From Betaproteobacteria bacterium Ga0077526 (GTDB lineage: Bacteria > Pseudomonadota > Gammaproteobacteria > Burkholderiales > Ga0077523): a stretch of 64,000 nt of DNA. This document shows, in pieces, positions 8,327-16,536 of this stretch (position 1 is the stretch's first letter; each line of letters opens with the position of its first letter). The stretch spans positions 56,709 through 120,708 of the forward strand of contig LNDV01000039.1 in NCBI GenBank assembly GCA_001464765.1, in the 5' to 3' direction. Position numbers and translations under genes: made by a program. The notes beneath the pieces were generated by a model. That model searched no databases. It saw only the letters and a list, made by a program, of their open reading frames with translations, and was not told the DNA's origin.

Positions 8327-8395
8327 TTGCGCGAAGTTTCAAAAGCTTGCGCAATCTTTCCGGGGGAGGGAAATTGCGTCGCCGATATGTTCGGC
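8327..8395 (+). promoter_or_regulatory. Candidate control region of the fds operon
   Basis: The 189-bp divergent intergenic region between the regulator and fdsG holds repeated motifs. TTGCGC occurs at 8327-8332 and 8347-8352, exactly 20 bp (two helical turns) apart, with a related TTGCGT at 8374-8379. A perfect inverted repeat GCCGA-N5-TCGGC follows at 8381-8395. These are plausible operator half-sites for the adjacent regulator, inferred only from position and symmetry; no convincing -35/-10 pair was found. Confidence 0.45.
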
Positions 8396-8471
8396 AGTTC
8401 CTATTCAGCCAGCCTCCGGAGCGTCGTTAACGAGGAGCGCCTTTTTGCGTGCGCCCGCCCTGGAGGACTCA

Positions 8472-8939
8472 ATGCCGGACGACGTAAACGTCGCGGTCGA
8501 AGCAGCCATCGACCGGCACCGGTCTGTCGCAGGTGGCCTTCTGCCCCTGCTGCATGACATTCAGGACCGCCTGGGTTATGTGCCCCAGTCGGCCATCCCC
8601 GATATCGCCAGGGCGCTGAATCTCTCCCGCGCCGAAGTCCACGGGGTCGTTTCGTTCTACCACCACTTCCGCCAGTCGCCGCCCGGCCGTCACGTGCTGC
8701 AGGTGTGCCGCGCGGAGGCCTGCCAGTCCATGGGCGCGGAGTCACTGCTCAACGCGCTTCGCACGCAGCTCGGCATCGATTTGCACGGCACCACCGCAGA
8801 CGGAGCAGTCACGCTGGAGCCGGTGTACTGCCTCGGCAACTGCGCCTGTGCACCGTCGGTGATGATCGACGGTCGCGTGCGCGGCCGCGTCTCCGCGAAC
8901 GCCGCCGCCGCGCTGGTGTCCGAACTGCAAGGGGCCTGA
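8472..8939 (+). CDS. fdsG: NAD-dependent formate dehydrogenase gamma subunit (NuoE-like)
   Basis: The small electron-transfer subunit of the soluble molybdenum formate dehydrogenase (FdsABG type), which passes electrons from formate towards NAD+. The 155-residue thioredoxin-like ferredoxin carries four [2Fe-2S] ligands in the NuoE pattern: Cys79, Cys84, Cys120 and Cys124 (CRAEAC and CLGNC). The ATG at 8472 is preceded by GGAGG at 8462-8466. First gene of fdsGBA-fdhD-fdsD, all on the plus strand with short gaps. Confidence 0.95.
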   Translation: MPDDVNVAVEAAIDRHRSVAGGLLPLLHDIQDRLGYVPQSAIPDIARALNLSRAEVHGVVSFYHHFRQSPPGRHVLQVCRAEACQSMGAESLLNALRTQLGIDLHGTTADGAVTLEPVYCLGNCACAPSVMIDGRVRGRVSANAAAALVSELQGA

Positions 8940-8941
8940 GC

Positions 8942-10495
8942 ATGCGCGTATTCGTTCCCTGTGATTCCTCGGCGCTGAGCGTCGGAGCCGACGAGGTGGC
9001 GGAAGCCATCGCGGAGGAAGCCCGCAAGCGCGGCACCCCCGTCGAAATCGTCCGCAACGGTTCCCGCGGTCTGCTGTGGCTGGAACCGCTGGTCGAAGTC
9101 GAAACCGCGAAGGGCCGCGTCGGCTACGGTCCGGTCACGGTTGCCGACGTGCCCGAACTGTTCGCTGCCGGTTTCCTCGATGCCGCTGATCACCGCCTGG
9201 GCATCGGGATGGTGGAGTCCCATCCCTACTTCGCCGGTCAGGAACGGCTGTGCTTCGCACGCGTGGGGCTGGGCGATCCGATCTCGATCGAGCACTACCA
9301 AGCCAACGGCGGTCTGCGCGGTCTCCGCAATGCCCTCGCGATGGCCGGTGCCGATGTCGTGAAGGCCATCACCGATTCCGGTCTGCGCGGTCGGGGCGGC
9401 GCGGCGTTTCCCACCGGCATCAAGTGGAACACGGTGCTGCAGACGGCGGCCGATCAGAAGTACGTGGTGTGCAACGCTGACGAAGGCGATTCCGGCACCT
9501 TCTCCGACCGCATGATCATGGAAGGCGACCCGCACGTGCTGATCGAGGGCATGGCGATCGCCGGCATCGCCACCGGCGCGACGAAGGGCTACATCTACCT
9601 GCGCTCCGAGTACCCCGATGCCGAACGGGCGCTGAACGCGGCGATCCTCCGGGCGGAAGCCCACGGCGTGCTCGGTGCCAATGTGCTCGGATCGGGGCGG
9701 CGTTTCGACCTCGAAGTACGTCGCGGCGCTGGCGCGTACATCTGCGGCGAGGAAACCTCGCTGCTCGAGAGCCTCGAGGGCAAGCGCGGCATGGTGCGGT
9801 TCAAGCCGCCCGTCCCCGCCAGCTCCGGCCTGTTCGGCAAGCCCACCGTGCTGAACAACGTCATCACCTTCGCGTCGGTCCCGATCATTCTCGATCGCGG
9901 CGCGACGTTCTACCGCGACTACGGCATGGGCCGATCCCGCGGCACCCTGCCCATCCAGCTCACCGGCAACATCAAGCGCGGCGGACTGGTCGAGAAAGCC
10001 TTCGGCATCACGCTGCGCGAACTGCTCTACGACTACGGCGGCGGCTCCGCCAGCGGCCGTCCCATCAAGGCGGTGCAGGTCGGCGGACCTCTGGGCGCCT
10101 ACGTGCCCGAATCGCAGTTCGATCTGCCGTTCGACTACGAGGCTTTCGCCGGTGTCGGCGCGATGGTCGGCCATGGCGGCATCGTGGTGTTCGACGATAC
10201 GGCGGACATGGCGAAGCTCGCGCGCTATGCGATGGAGTTCTGCGCGATCGAGTCCTGCGGCAAGTGCACGCCCTGCCGCATCGGCTCCACACGCGGCGTC
10301 GAGGTCATCGACCGCATCATCGACGGTCGCGACCGCGGTGCGCAGGTGGCACTGCTGCGCGAGCTCTGCGACACGATGCTCCACGGTTCGCTGTGCGCCC
10401 TGGGCGGCATGACGCCGTACCCGGTGCTGAGCGCGCTCAAGTATTTCCCTGAAGATTTCGGGCTGCCGCGCGAGACGCTGCCCGCAGCCGCCTGA
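8942..10495 (+). CDS. fdsB: NAD-dependent formate dehydrogenase beta subunit (NuoF-like, FMN/NAD)
   Basis: 517-residue diaphorase subunit that binds FMN, NAD and one [4Fe-4S] cluster. The flavin/NAD loop GLRGRGGAAFPTGIKW is at about 147-162; cluster ligands are in ESCGKCTPC (about 436-444) plus a distal Cys in LCALGG (about 484). The first 110 residues form a thioredoxin-like domain, as in other FdsB proteins. The ATG lies 2 nt after the fdsG stop, so tight coupling is expected. Together with FdsG this module is homologous to the NADH-oxidising tip of complex I. Confidence 0.96.
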   Translation: MRVFVPCDSSALSVGADEVAEAIAEEARKRGTPVEIVRNGSRGLLWLEPLVEVETAKGRVGYGPVTVADVPELFAAGFLDAADHRLGIGMVESHPYFAGQERLCFARVGLGDPISIEHYQANGGLRGLRNALAMAGADVVKAITDSGLRGRGGAAFPTGIKWNTVLQTAADQKYVVCNADEGDSGTFSDRMIMEGDPHVLIEGMAIAGIATGATKGYIYLRSEYPDAERALNAAILRAEAHGVLGANVLGSGRRFDLEVRRGAGAYICGEETSLLESLEGKRGMVRFKPPVPASSGLFGKPTVLNNVITFASVPIILDRGATFYRDYGMGRSRGTLPIQLTGNIKRGGLVEKAFGITLRELLYDYGGGSASGRPIKAVQVGGPLGAYVPESQFDLPFDYEAFAGVGAMVGHGGIVVFDDTADMAKLARYAMEFCAIESCGKCTPCRIGSTRGVEVIDRIIDGRDRGAQVALLRELCDTMLHGSLCALGGMTPYPVLSALKYFPEDFGLPRETLPAAA

Positions 10496-10519
10496 CGACA
10501 GGCGAGGAGGAGTTTCATC

Positions 10520-13366
10520 ATGGGTATCCGCTACATCGACCTGGGCACACCGGCCCGCCGCAGCGAGCGCGAAGTCACGCTCGAGATCGACGGCATGTCG
10601 GTCACGGTGGCCGAAGGCACTTCGATCATGCGCGCCGCAGCGGAAGCCGGTGTGTCCATTCCCAAGCTCTGCGCGACCGATTCCCTCGAGCCCTTCGGCT
10701 CCTGCCGGCTGTGCCTGGTGGAGATCGAAGGCCGCAAGGGCTACCCCGCGTCCTGCACCACGCCGGTGGCCGAGGGCATGGTGGTGCGCACGCAAAGCGG
10801 TCAGCTCGCCAAGGTGCGCCGCAACGTGATGGAGCTCTACATCTCCGATCACCCGCTCGACTGCCTCACCTGCGCCGCGAACGGCAACTGCGAACTGCAG
10901 GACATGGCGGGCGTGGTGGGCCTGCGGGAAGTGCGTTACGGCTACGAGGGCGAAAACCACCTCAAGGCCGAGAAGGACACCTCGAACCCCTACTTCACCT
11001 TCGACCCCGCAAAGTGCATCGTCTGTTCACGCTGCGTGCGGGCCTGTGAGGAGACGCAGGGCACCTTCGCCCTCACCATCGACGGCCGCGGTTTCGCGTC
11101 CATGGTGTCGCCGGGCCAGAAGGAAGACTTCATGGACTCCGAATGCGTGAGCTGCGGCGCCTGCGTGCAGGCCTGCCCCACCGCCACGCTGATGGAGAAA
11201 TCCGTGATCGAGAAGGGCCAGGCGGAGCACAGCGTGGTCACGACGTGCGCTTACTGCGGCGTGGGCTGTTCCTTCCGCGCCGAGATGCAGGGCAACGACG
11301 TGGTGCGCATGGTCCCCAACAAGGACGGTCACGCGAACCACGGCCATTCCTGCGTGAAGGGTCGGTTCGCAATCGGGTACGCCACGCACAAGGATCGCAT
11401 CACGACGCCGATGATCCGGAAGAGCATCCGCGATCCGTGGCAACACGTGAGCTGGGACGAAGCCATCGCCCATGCCGCCTCGGAGTTCAAGCGCATCCAG
11501 GCCAAGTACGGTCGCGGCTCGGTCGGCGGCATCACCTCCTCCCGCTGCACGAACGAGGAAACCTACCTCGTGCAGAAACTGGTCCGTGCCGCCTTCGGCA
11601 ACAACAACGTGGACACCTGCGCCCGCGTCTGCCATTCGCCCACCGGCTACGGTCTCAAGGCCACGCTCGGTGAGTCCGCCGGCACGCAGACCTTCGACTC
11701 CGTCGAGAAGGCGGACGTCATCGTCGTGATCGGCGCCAACCCGACCGACGGCCATCCGGTGTTCGGGTCCCGCATGAAGCGGCGTCTGCGCGAAGGCGCC
11801 AAGCTGATCGTCGTGGACCCGCGCACCATCGACCTCGTCCGCTCCCCGCACGTGCAGGCCGACTACCACCTCAAGCTGCGCCCCGGCACCAACGTCGCGA
11901 TCGTCAACGCACTGGCCCACGTGATCATGACCGAGGGGCTGTGGAACAAGTCCTTCGTGGACGCCCGCTGCGAGGAGCCCGCCTTCGTCAAGTGGCGCGC
12001 GTTCATCAGCGACGCCTCCAATTCGCCCGAAGCGCTGGAATCCATCACCGGCGTGCCGGCCGATGCTGTCCGCGGCGCGGCGCGCCTTTACGCAACCAGC
12101 GGGAACGGCGCGATCTACTACGGCCTCGGCGTCACGGAGCACAGCCAGGGTTCGACGATGGTCATGGGCATTGCCAACCTCGCCATGGTCACCGGCAACA
12201 TCGGTCGCGAGGGCGTGGGCGTCAATCCGCTGCGCGGCCAGAATAACGTGCAGGGTGCATGCGACATGGGCTCCTTCCCGCACGAGCTGCCCGGCTACCG
12301 GCACATCTCCGATTCCATCGCACGCGCCGAATTCGAGCACGCGTGGGGCGTCCGGCTGGAACCGGAACCCGGCCTGCGCATCCCCAACATGCTCGACGCC
12401 GCGCTGGACGGCAGCTTCCGCGGCATCTACATCGAGGGCGAGGACATCGCCCAGTCGGACCCCGACACGCAGCACGTGACCGCCGCCCTCGAAGCGATGG
12501 AGTGCGTCGTCGTGCAGGACATCTTCCTCAACGAGACGGCCAAGTTCGCGCACGTGTTCCTGCCGGGCTCCTCGTTCCTCGAGAAGAACGGCACGTTCAC
12601 CAACGCGGAGCGCCGCATCTCGCCCGTGCGCAAGGTGATGCCCCCGCTCGCCGGCAAGGAGGACTGGGAAGTCACCCAGATGCTTGCCAACGCGCTCGGT
12701 TACCCGATGAACTATGGGCATCCATCCGAGATCATGGACGAGATCGCCAGCCTCACGCCGACCTTCAAGGGCGTGAACTACGCGAAGCTCGATCGCCTCG
12801 GCAGCATCCAGTGGCCCTGCAACGACAAGACCCCCGAGGGCACGCCGACGATGCACATCGACGAGTTCGTGCGCGGCAAGGGCCACTTCGTGATCACGCG
12901 CTACGTCCCCACCGAGGAACGCACGACTCGCCAGTACCCGCTGATTCTCACCACGGGTCGCATCCTCAGTCAGTACAACGTGGGCGCGCAGACTCGCCGC
13001 ACCGCCAACGTGATGTGGCACGAGGAAGACCGCCTCGAGATCCACCCGAGCGACGCCGAACTGCGCGGCATCCGCGAAGGCGAGTGGGTGGGCGTGCGCA
13101 GCCGCGCCGGCGAGACGGTGCTGCGTGCCGTCATCACCGAGCGGGTGCAGCCGGGCGTGGTGTACACCACCTTCCACTTCCCCGAGTCGGGCGCAAACGT
13201 CATCACGACGGACAACTCCGACTGGGCCACGAACTGTCCGGAGTTCAAGGTCACCGCCGTGCAGGTCGAGCCCGTGACCCAGCCCTCCGAATGGCAGAAG
13301 CGGTTCCGCGAGTTCAGCGAAGAGCAGATCGCGCTGCTGGCCGCGCGGGAAGCACAGGGAGCGTGA
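10520..13366 (+). CDS. fdsA: Formate dehydrogenase alpha subunit, bis-MGD molybdenum catalytic chain, Cys type
   Basis: 948-residue catalytic subunit oxidising formate to CO2. It starts with a NuoG-like [2Fe-2S] domain (Cys51, 62, 65, 79) and a His-Cys3 [4Fe-4S] site (His111, Cys115, 118, 124), then two ferredoxin-type clusters (CIVCSRCVRAC near 166; CVSCGACVQAC near 210), a further CAYCGVGC cluster near 241, and the molybdopterin oxidoreductase body. The active-site ligand is Cys371 in ARVCHSPTGYG, so this is a cysteine, not selenocysteine, enzyme. It needs the bis-MGD cofactor and FdhD-mediated sulfuration, both served by neighbouring genes. A GGAGGAG ribosome binding site precedes the ATG. 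Confidence 0.97.
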   Translation: MGIRYIDLGTPARRSEREVTLEIDGMSVTVAEGTSIMRAAAEAGVSIPKLCATDSLEPFGSCRLCLVEIEGRKGYPASCTTPVAEGMVVRTQSGQLAKVRRNVMELYISDHPLDCLTCAANGNCELQDMAGVVGLREVRYGYEGENHLKAEKDTSNPYFTFDPAKCIVCSRCVRACEETQGTFALTIDGRGFASMVSPGQKEDFMDSECVSCGACVQACPTATLMEKSVIEKGQAEHSVVTTCAYCGVGCSFRAEMQGNDVVRMVPNKDGHANHGHSCVKGRFAIGYATHKDRITTPMIRKSIRDPWQHVSWDEAIAHAASEFKRIQAKYGRGSVGGITSSRCTNEETYLVQKLVRAAFGNNNVDTCARVCHSPTGYGLKATLGESAGTQTFDSVEKADVIVVIGANPTDGHPVFGSRMKRRLREGAKLIVVDPRTIDLVRSPHVQADYHLKLRPGTNVAIVNALAHVIMTEGLWNKSFVDARCEEPAFVKWRAFISDASNSPEALESITGVPADAVRGAARLYATSGNGAIYYGLGVTEHSQGSTMVMGIANLAMVTGNIGREGVGVNPLRGQNNVQGACDMGSFPHELPGYRHISDSIARAEFEHAWGVRLEPEPGLRIPNMLDAALDGSFRGIYIEGEDIAQSDPDTQHVTAALEAMECVVVQDIFLNETAKFAHVFLPGSSFLEKNGTFTNAERRISPVRKVMPPLAGKEDWEVTQMLANALGYPMNYGHPSEIMDEIASLTPTFKGVNYAKLDRLGSIQWPCNDKTPEGTPTMHIDEFVRGKGHFVITRYVPTEERTTRQYPLILTTGRILSQYNVGAQTRRTANVMWHEEDRLEIHPSDAELRGIREGEWVGVRSRAGETVLRAVITERVQPGVVYTTFHFPESGANVITTDNSDWATNCPEFKVTAVQVEPVTQPSEWQKRFREFSEEQIALLAAREAQGA

Positions 13367-13370
13367 ACCC

Positions 13371-14186
13371 GTGAATGCAGGGGATCTGCGCGGGTTCGGC
13401 CCCGCGCATGTCAGCGTCGAGGTCGAGCGCTGGCGCGATGGCGCGGTCGAAGCGGCAACGGACAACGTGGCGGAGGAATGCCCGGTCGCGGTCATCTACA
13501 ACGGCGTGCCTTTCGCCGTGATGCTCGCGACCCCGCTCGACCTGGAAGATTTCGCGCGCGGCTTCACCTGGTCCGAGGGAATCATCGCCCACCCGTCCGA
13601 ATTCCAGGGTGTCGAGGTCGTCGCCGAGAACGGTGGCTACGCGGTGTACGTGAGCATTCCGACGGAGCGCAGTGCGGCGCTGGCCGAGCGCCGTCGGGCG
13701 CTGACCGGGCGGACCGGCTGCGGGTTGTGCGGCACCGAAATGCTGGAAGACGCCATCCGCCCCGTCGCGACCGTGAAGCCGCTGGCGCACTTCGACCCGG
13801 TGTCGGTGCATCGCGCACAGGACGAACTCGCGAACAGCCAGAGCCTCAATGCCATCACCGGAGCCGTCCACGCCGCAGGCTGGGCAGACAGCACCGGACA
13901 CGTGCAACTGGTGCGGGAGGATGTCGGGCGCCATAACGCACTCGACAAGCTGATCGGCGCTCTGCAGGAAGCCGGGATCGATGCTTCGGCCGGGATGGCT
14001 GTGGTGACGAGCCGCGCGAGTTACGAGATGGTCCACAAGAGCGCAGCCGCGGGCATCCCGCTTCTGTCGGCGGTGTCCGCCCCGACGGCGCTCGCGATCC
14101 GCACGGCGCAGGCCGCGGGACTCACCCTGGTCGGCTTCACACGGGACCGTCGGCATACGGTCTACTCCTCACCCCAACAGCCTTAG
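13371..14186 (+). CDS. fdhD: Formate dehydrogenase accessory sulfurtransferase FdhD (FdsC)
   Basis: 271 residues. FdhD/FdsC transfers sulfur to the bis-MGD cofactor before insertion into the apo-enzyme. The redox-active CGLC motif (Cys117, Cys120) lies in the flexible loop where the family carries its essential cysteines; downstream blocks HVQLVREDVGRHNALDKLIG and VTSRASYEMVHKSA are family hallmarks. The start is GTG at 13371, 4 nt after fdsA, as no suitable in-frame ATG lies nearby. Confidence 0.95.
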   Translation: MNAGDLRGFGPAHVSVEVERWRDGAVEAATDNVAEECPVAVIYNGVPFAVMLATPLDLEDFARGFTWSEGIIAHPSEFQGVEVVAENGGYAVYVSIPTERSAALAERRRALTGRTGCGLCGTEMLEDAIRPVATVKPLAHFDPVSVHRAQDELANSQSLNAITGAVHAAGWADSTGHVQLVREDVGRHNALDKLIGALQEAGIDASAGMAVVTSRASYEMVHKSAAAGIPLLSAVSAPTALAIRTAQAAGLTLVGFTRDRRHTVYSSPQQP

Positions 14187-14204
14187 AGAAGCACGCTGCA
14201 GCCC

Positions 14205-14432
14205 ATGGAAATCGAACGACTGGTCAAGATGGTCAACGACATCGCCCGCTTCTTCGAGGCCGACCCGGATCACGCGGAAGCCGTGAAAGGCATCGTCGGA
14301 CACATCACGCGATTCTGGGACCCCAGGATGCGCCGCGAGATCGTCGCGCACGCAAAGGCCGGCGGCGGCGATCTGAGCGCTCTGGCGCGCGAGGCCGTGC
14401 TCAATCTCCCCCCGGTCAGCGCCGCCGCCTGA
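14205..14432 (+). CDS. fdsD: Formate dehydrogenase delta subunit FdsD
   Basis: A 75-residue small protein that closes fds operons in betaproteobacteria. Family features are an N-terminal LVKMVNDIARFFE helix and the central HITRFWDPRMRREI block. Known members are required for active FdsABG and probably act with FdsC during cofactor insertion; they are not redox subunits. It is 18 nt downstream of fdhD and followed by a candidate terminator. Confidence 0.93.
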   Translation: MEIERLVKMVNDIARFFEADPDHAEAVKGIVGHITRFWDPRMRREIVAHAKAGGGDLSALAREAVLNLPPVSAAA

Positions 14433-14441
14433 GGTTTCCCC

Positions 14442-14468
14442 CCGCCGGCTCAGGCCGGCGGCAGTTTT
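14442..14468 (+). terminator. Candidate fds operon terminator
   Basis: CCGCCGGC (14442-14449) and GCCGGCGG (14454-14461) form a perfect 8-bp stem with a 4-nt loop, then CAGTTTT. It overlaps the 3' end of the converging ModE-like gene and begins 10 nt after the fdsD stop. Confidence 0.55.
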
Positions 14469-14839
14469 GCCATCAGCTTCACGAACTCGCCCATTTCCTT
14501 CTCGACGGCGCCGGCTGCCCGGGCTTCCATCTCCAGGTAGCGGCGCAGCACATCCAGACCGAACTCCGTGACCACGGCGCCGCCGCCGCGCTGACCGCCC
14601 GTCTCCGTAGTGACCAGCGGATGCTTGAAGCTCGTGTTCATGGTGTCGACCAGCAGCCACGCGCGGCGATAGGACATGTCCATTTCGCGCGCGGCAGCCG
14701 AGATGGAACCGGTACGTTCAATCGCCTGCAGCAGTTCCGCCTTGCCCGGCCCCATGGCGATGGCCTTGCGGAACAGAATGCGGATCTGCGGTTTCGCGAC
14801 CCGTCCCGACGCTGCTCCGCCTTCCCGAGCGCGAGCCAT
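14450..14839 (-). CDS. ModE-like winged-helix regulator, DNA-binding domain only
   Basis: A 129-residue protein with the ModE N-terminal winged helix (LLQAIERTGSISAAAREMDMSYRRAW, then wing residues LVTTETGGQRGGGA and TEFG) and a helical dimerisation tail (about 95-129). The molybdate-binding MOP domains of full-length ModE are missing, so it cannot sense molybdate in the usual way. It is the last gene of the leftward mobB-moaD-moaE operon, 1 nt after moaE. It may act with, or compete against, the larger ModE-HTH/PBP regulator at 7.2 kb; this is inference. Confidence 0.88.
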   Translation of the reverse strand: MARAREGGAASGRVAKPQIRILFRKAIAMGPGKAELLQAIERTGSISAAAREMDMSYRRAWLLVDTMNTSFKHPLVTTETGGQRGGGAVVTEFGLDVLRRYLEMEARAAGAVEKEMGEFVKLMAKLPPA

Positions 14840-14840
14840 G

Positions 14841-15332
14841 TCAGCGCCAGCGATCGGCGGCCGCGTCGTCGGAGGCGCGGGCGTCCACCCAACGCGCGCC
14901 CTCCGGCGTGCGTTCCTTCTTCCAGAACGGCGCGCGGGTCTTGAGATAGTCCATCAGGAATTCACAGGCGTGGAACGACTCGCCGCGATGGGCGCTGGTG
15001 ACCACCACCAGCACGATCTGCTCGGTGGGCAGGATGCGGCCCACGCGATGGATGACGAGGATGTCGAAGAGGTCCCAGCGGTCACGCGCCTCGGCGGCGA
15101 TGCCGCCCAGCGCCTTTTCGGTCATGCCGGGATAGTGTTCGAGTTCCATCTCGGAAACATCGGAACCGTCGTTCAGGTCCCGGCAGACGCCGATGAAGGT
15201 GGCGACGGCCCCGATCTTCGCGTTGCCGGCCCGCAGCGCCGCGATCTCGGCGCCGACGTCGAAGTCCTCGGTCTGCACGCGGATGGTGGTGGCGCCTTGC
15301 GCGAGGGGACGGGGGGCGGTGGGGGCGTTCAC
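14841..15332 (-). CDS. moaE: Molybdopterin synthase catalytic subunit MoaE
   Basis: Large subunit of molybdopterin synthase, which with thiocarboxylated MoaD converts cyclic pyranopterin monophosphate to molybdopterin. 163 residues with the family blocks GAVATFIGVCRD, ELEHYPGMTEKAL, HRVGRILPTEQIV and AHRGESFHACEFLMDYLK; the catalytic Lys is present in KTRAPFWKKE. moaD ends 2 nt upstream. The N-terminus has about 18 extra residues relative to the core, so a later start is possible. Confidence 0.96.
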   Translation of the reverse strand: MNAPTAPRPLAQGATTIRVQTEDFDVGAEIAALRAGNAKIGAVATFIGVCRDLNDGSDVSEMELEHYPGMTEKALGGIAAEARDRWDLFDILVIHRVGRILPTEQIVLVVVTSAHRGESFHACEFLMDYLKTRAPFWKKERTPEGARWVDARASDDAAADRWR

Positions 15333-15334
15333 GG

Positions 15335-15589
15335 TCAGCCTCCGGTCACGGGCGGAAAGAAGGCGACCTCGTCGCCGTCGCGAAGGGGCGTGTCCGGCCG
15401 GGCCATGTCCTGGTTGACGGCGGCGCGCACCGAACGGCCGGGCGCCAGTTCGGCCGCCCAGACGTCGCCCCGCTGGCGCAGCCAGTCGAGCAGCCCGCCG
15501 ACATCGGCTACGCCGGCCGGCAGTTCGATACGCTCGGCGTCGCGGCCCAGGGCATCGCGCAGCCGGGCAAAATAGAGAACGTTAAGCAT
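15335..15589 (-). CDS. moaD: Molybdopterin synthase sulfur-carrier subunit MoaD
   Basis: 84-residue ubiquitin-fold sulfur carrier. It starts MLNVLYFARLRDALG, the usual MoaD opening, and ends FPPVTGG, whose terminal Gly-Gly is adenylated and thiocarboxylated by MoeB. The ATG at 15589 places this motif at the N-terminus. Located between mobB (10-nt gap) and moaE (2-nt gap). No moeB is in the window. Confidence 0.95.
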   Translation of the reverse strand: MLNVLYFARLRDALGRDAERIELPAGVADVGGLLDWLRQRGDVWAAELAPGRSVRAAVNQDMARPDTPLRDGDEVAFFPPVTGG

Positions 15590-15599
15590 TCGTGTTCGA

Positions 15600-16112
15600 T
15601 CAGTGAGGAACCGGTCCGTCGGCGAGACCCACATGCCGGAGGATGAAGCCGATGATGCCTTCGTAGTCCTCGAGCGCAAACTGCGGAAGATCCGTGGCCA
15701 GCGCCTCGTCCGTGGCCACCGCAACGATATTATCATCGGACTCCCACAGACAGCCTTCTCGCGCGCCGCGTCTGTGCACCTCGAGCCGGGGCAGAGGCTC
15801 GCGCTTGAACCCTTCCACCAGCACCAGGTCACACGGGGACAGGCGGGCAAGGTGCTCCGCGATGCCGGGTTCGGGCGCGCCGCGAAGTTCGTGCATCAGG
15901 GCCCACCGTATCCCCGAACCGACGAGGACCTCGGACGCGCCGGCCTGCCGGTGCCGGAAGGAGTCCTTGCCGGGCCGGTCCACGTCGAAGTCGTGGTGGC
16001 TGTGCTTGATGACCGAGACGCGGATGCCCCGCGCGACGAGGCGCGGAATGAGCTGTTCCATCAGGGTGGTCTTGCCGCTGCCGGAGTAGCCGGCGATGCC
16101 GAAGGCTTTCAT
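15600..16112 (-). CDS. mobB: Molybdopterin-guanine dinucleotide biosynthesis adaptor MobB
   Basis: 170-residue GTP-binding protein that assists MobA in making the guanine dinucleotide form of the cofactor needed by FdsA. It opens with MKAFGIAGYSGSGKTTLME, the MobB P-loop, then SVIKHSHHDFDVDRPGKDS and a DLVLVEGFK block, all typical. First gene of the leftward mobB-moaD-moaE-modE-like operon and divergent from the DUF6152 gene 60 bp away. mobA is not seen here. Confidence 0.95.
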   Translation of the reverse strand: MKAFGIAGYSGSGKTTLMEQLIPRLVARGIRVSVIKHSHHDFDVDRPGKDSFRHRQAGASEVLVGSGIRWALMHELRGAPEPGIAEHLARLSPCDLVLVEGFKREPLPRLEVHRRGAREGCLWESDDNIVAVATDEALATDLPQFALEDYEGIIGFILRHVGLADGPVPH

Positions 16113-16172
16113 GCTTGCGAGTTGTCGAGGATGTCGTTGGGAGTGATGCGAACCCTTCACCAGGAGAAGGCA

Positions 16173-16532
16173 ATGATGCAACGAAGAAGTTTCCTGATCG
16201 CCGCTCTGACGGGTCTGGGCGCGTGGTCGGGCGCAGCGCGTGCCCACCACGGATGGAGCCACTACGACGCCTCCAGGCCGCTGACCCTCACCGGCAAGAT
16301 CGTGGAGGCAGCGTACGACTATCCCCACGCGACCATCAAGCTGCAGACGCCCGATCGGCTGTGGTTGTGCGTGCTGGCGCCCCCCTACCGGATGGACACC
16401 CGCGGCCTGCCGCGGGACTCGCTCAAGGTCGGCGAGACCGCCACGGTCATGGGCTATCCCGAGCGCGACGGCGCGGACGAGATGCGGGCCGAGCGGATCA
16501 CCCTGGCGGGCCGCACGGTGGAACTGCGCTGA
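16173..16532 (+). CDS. DUF6152-like exported protein
   Basis: A 119-residue protein with an N-terminal export signal (QRRSFLIAALTGLGAWSGAARA), then HHGWSHYDASRPLTLTGKI, resembling small periplasmic DUF6152 proteins with an HHGW start to the mature chain. The signal contains an RR pair and could be Tat or Sec. Two ATGs stand in tandem (16173, 16176) behind GGAGAAGG. Function unknown. It is followed after 4 bp by a membrane protein, which suggests a pair acting together. Confidence 0.75.
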   Translation: MMQRRSFLIAALTGLGAWSGAARAHHGWSHYDASRPLTLTGKIVEAAYDYPHATIKLQTPDRLWLCVLAPPYRMDTRGLPRDSLKVGETATVMGYPERDGADEMRAERITLAGRTVELR

Positions 16533-16536
16533 CCCC

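Noticed and set aside
11027..13495. Long open frame antisense to fdsA
   Set aside because: Shadow of third-position GC in a highly expressed gene; no recognisable motifs.
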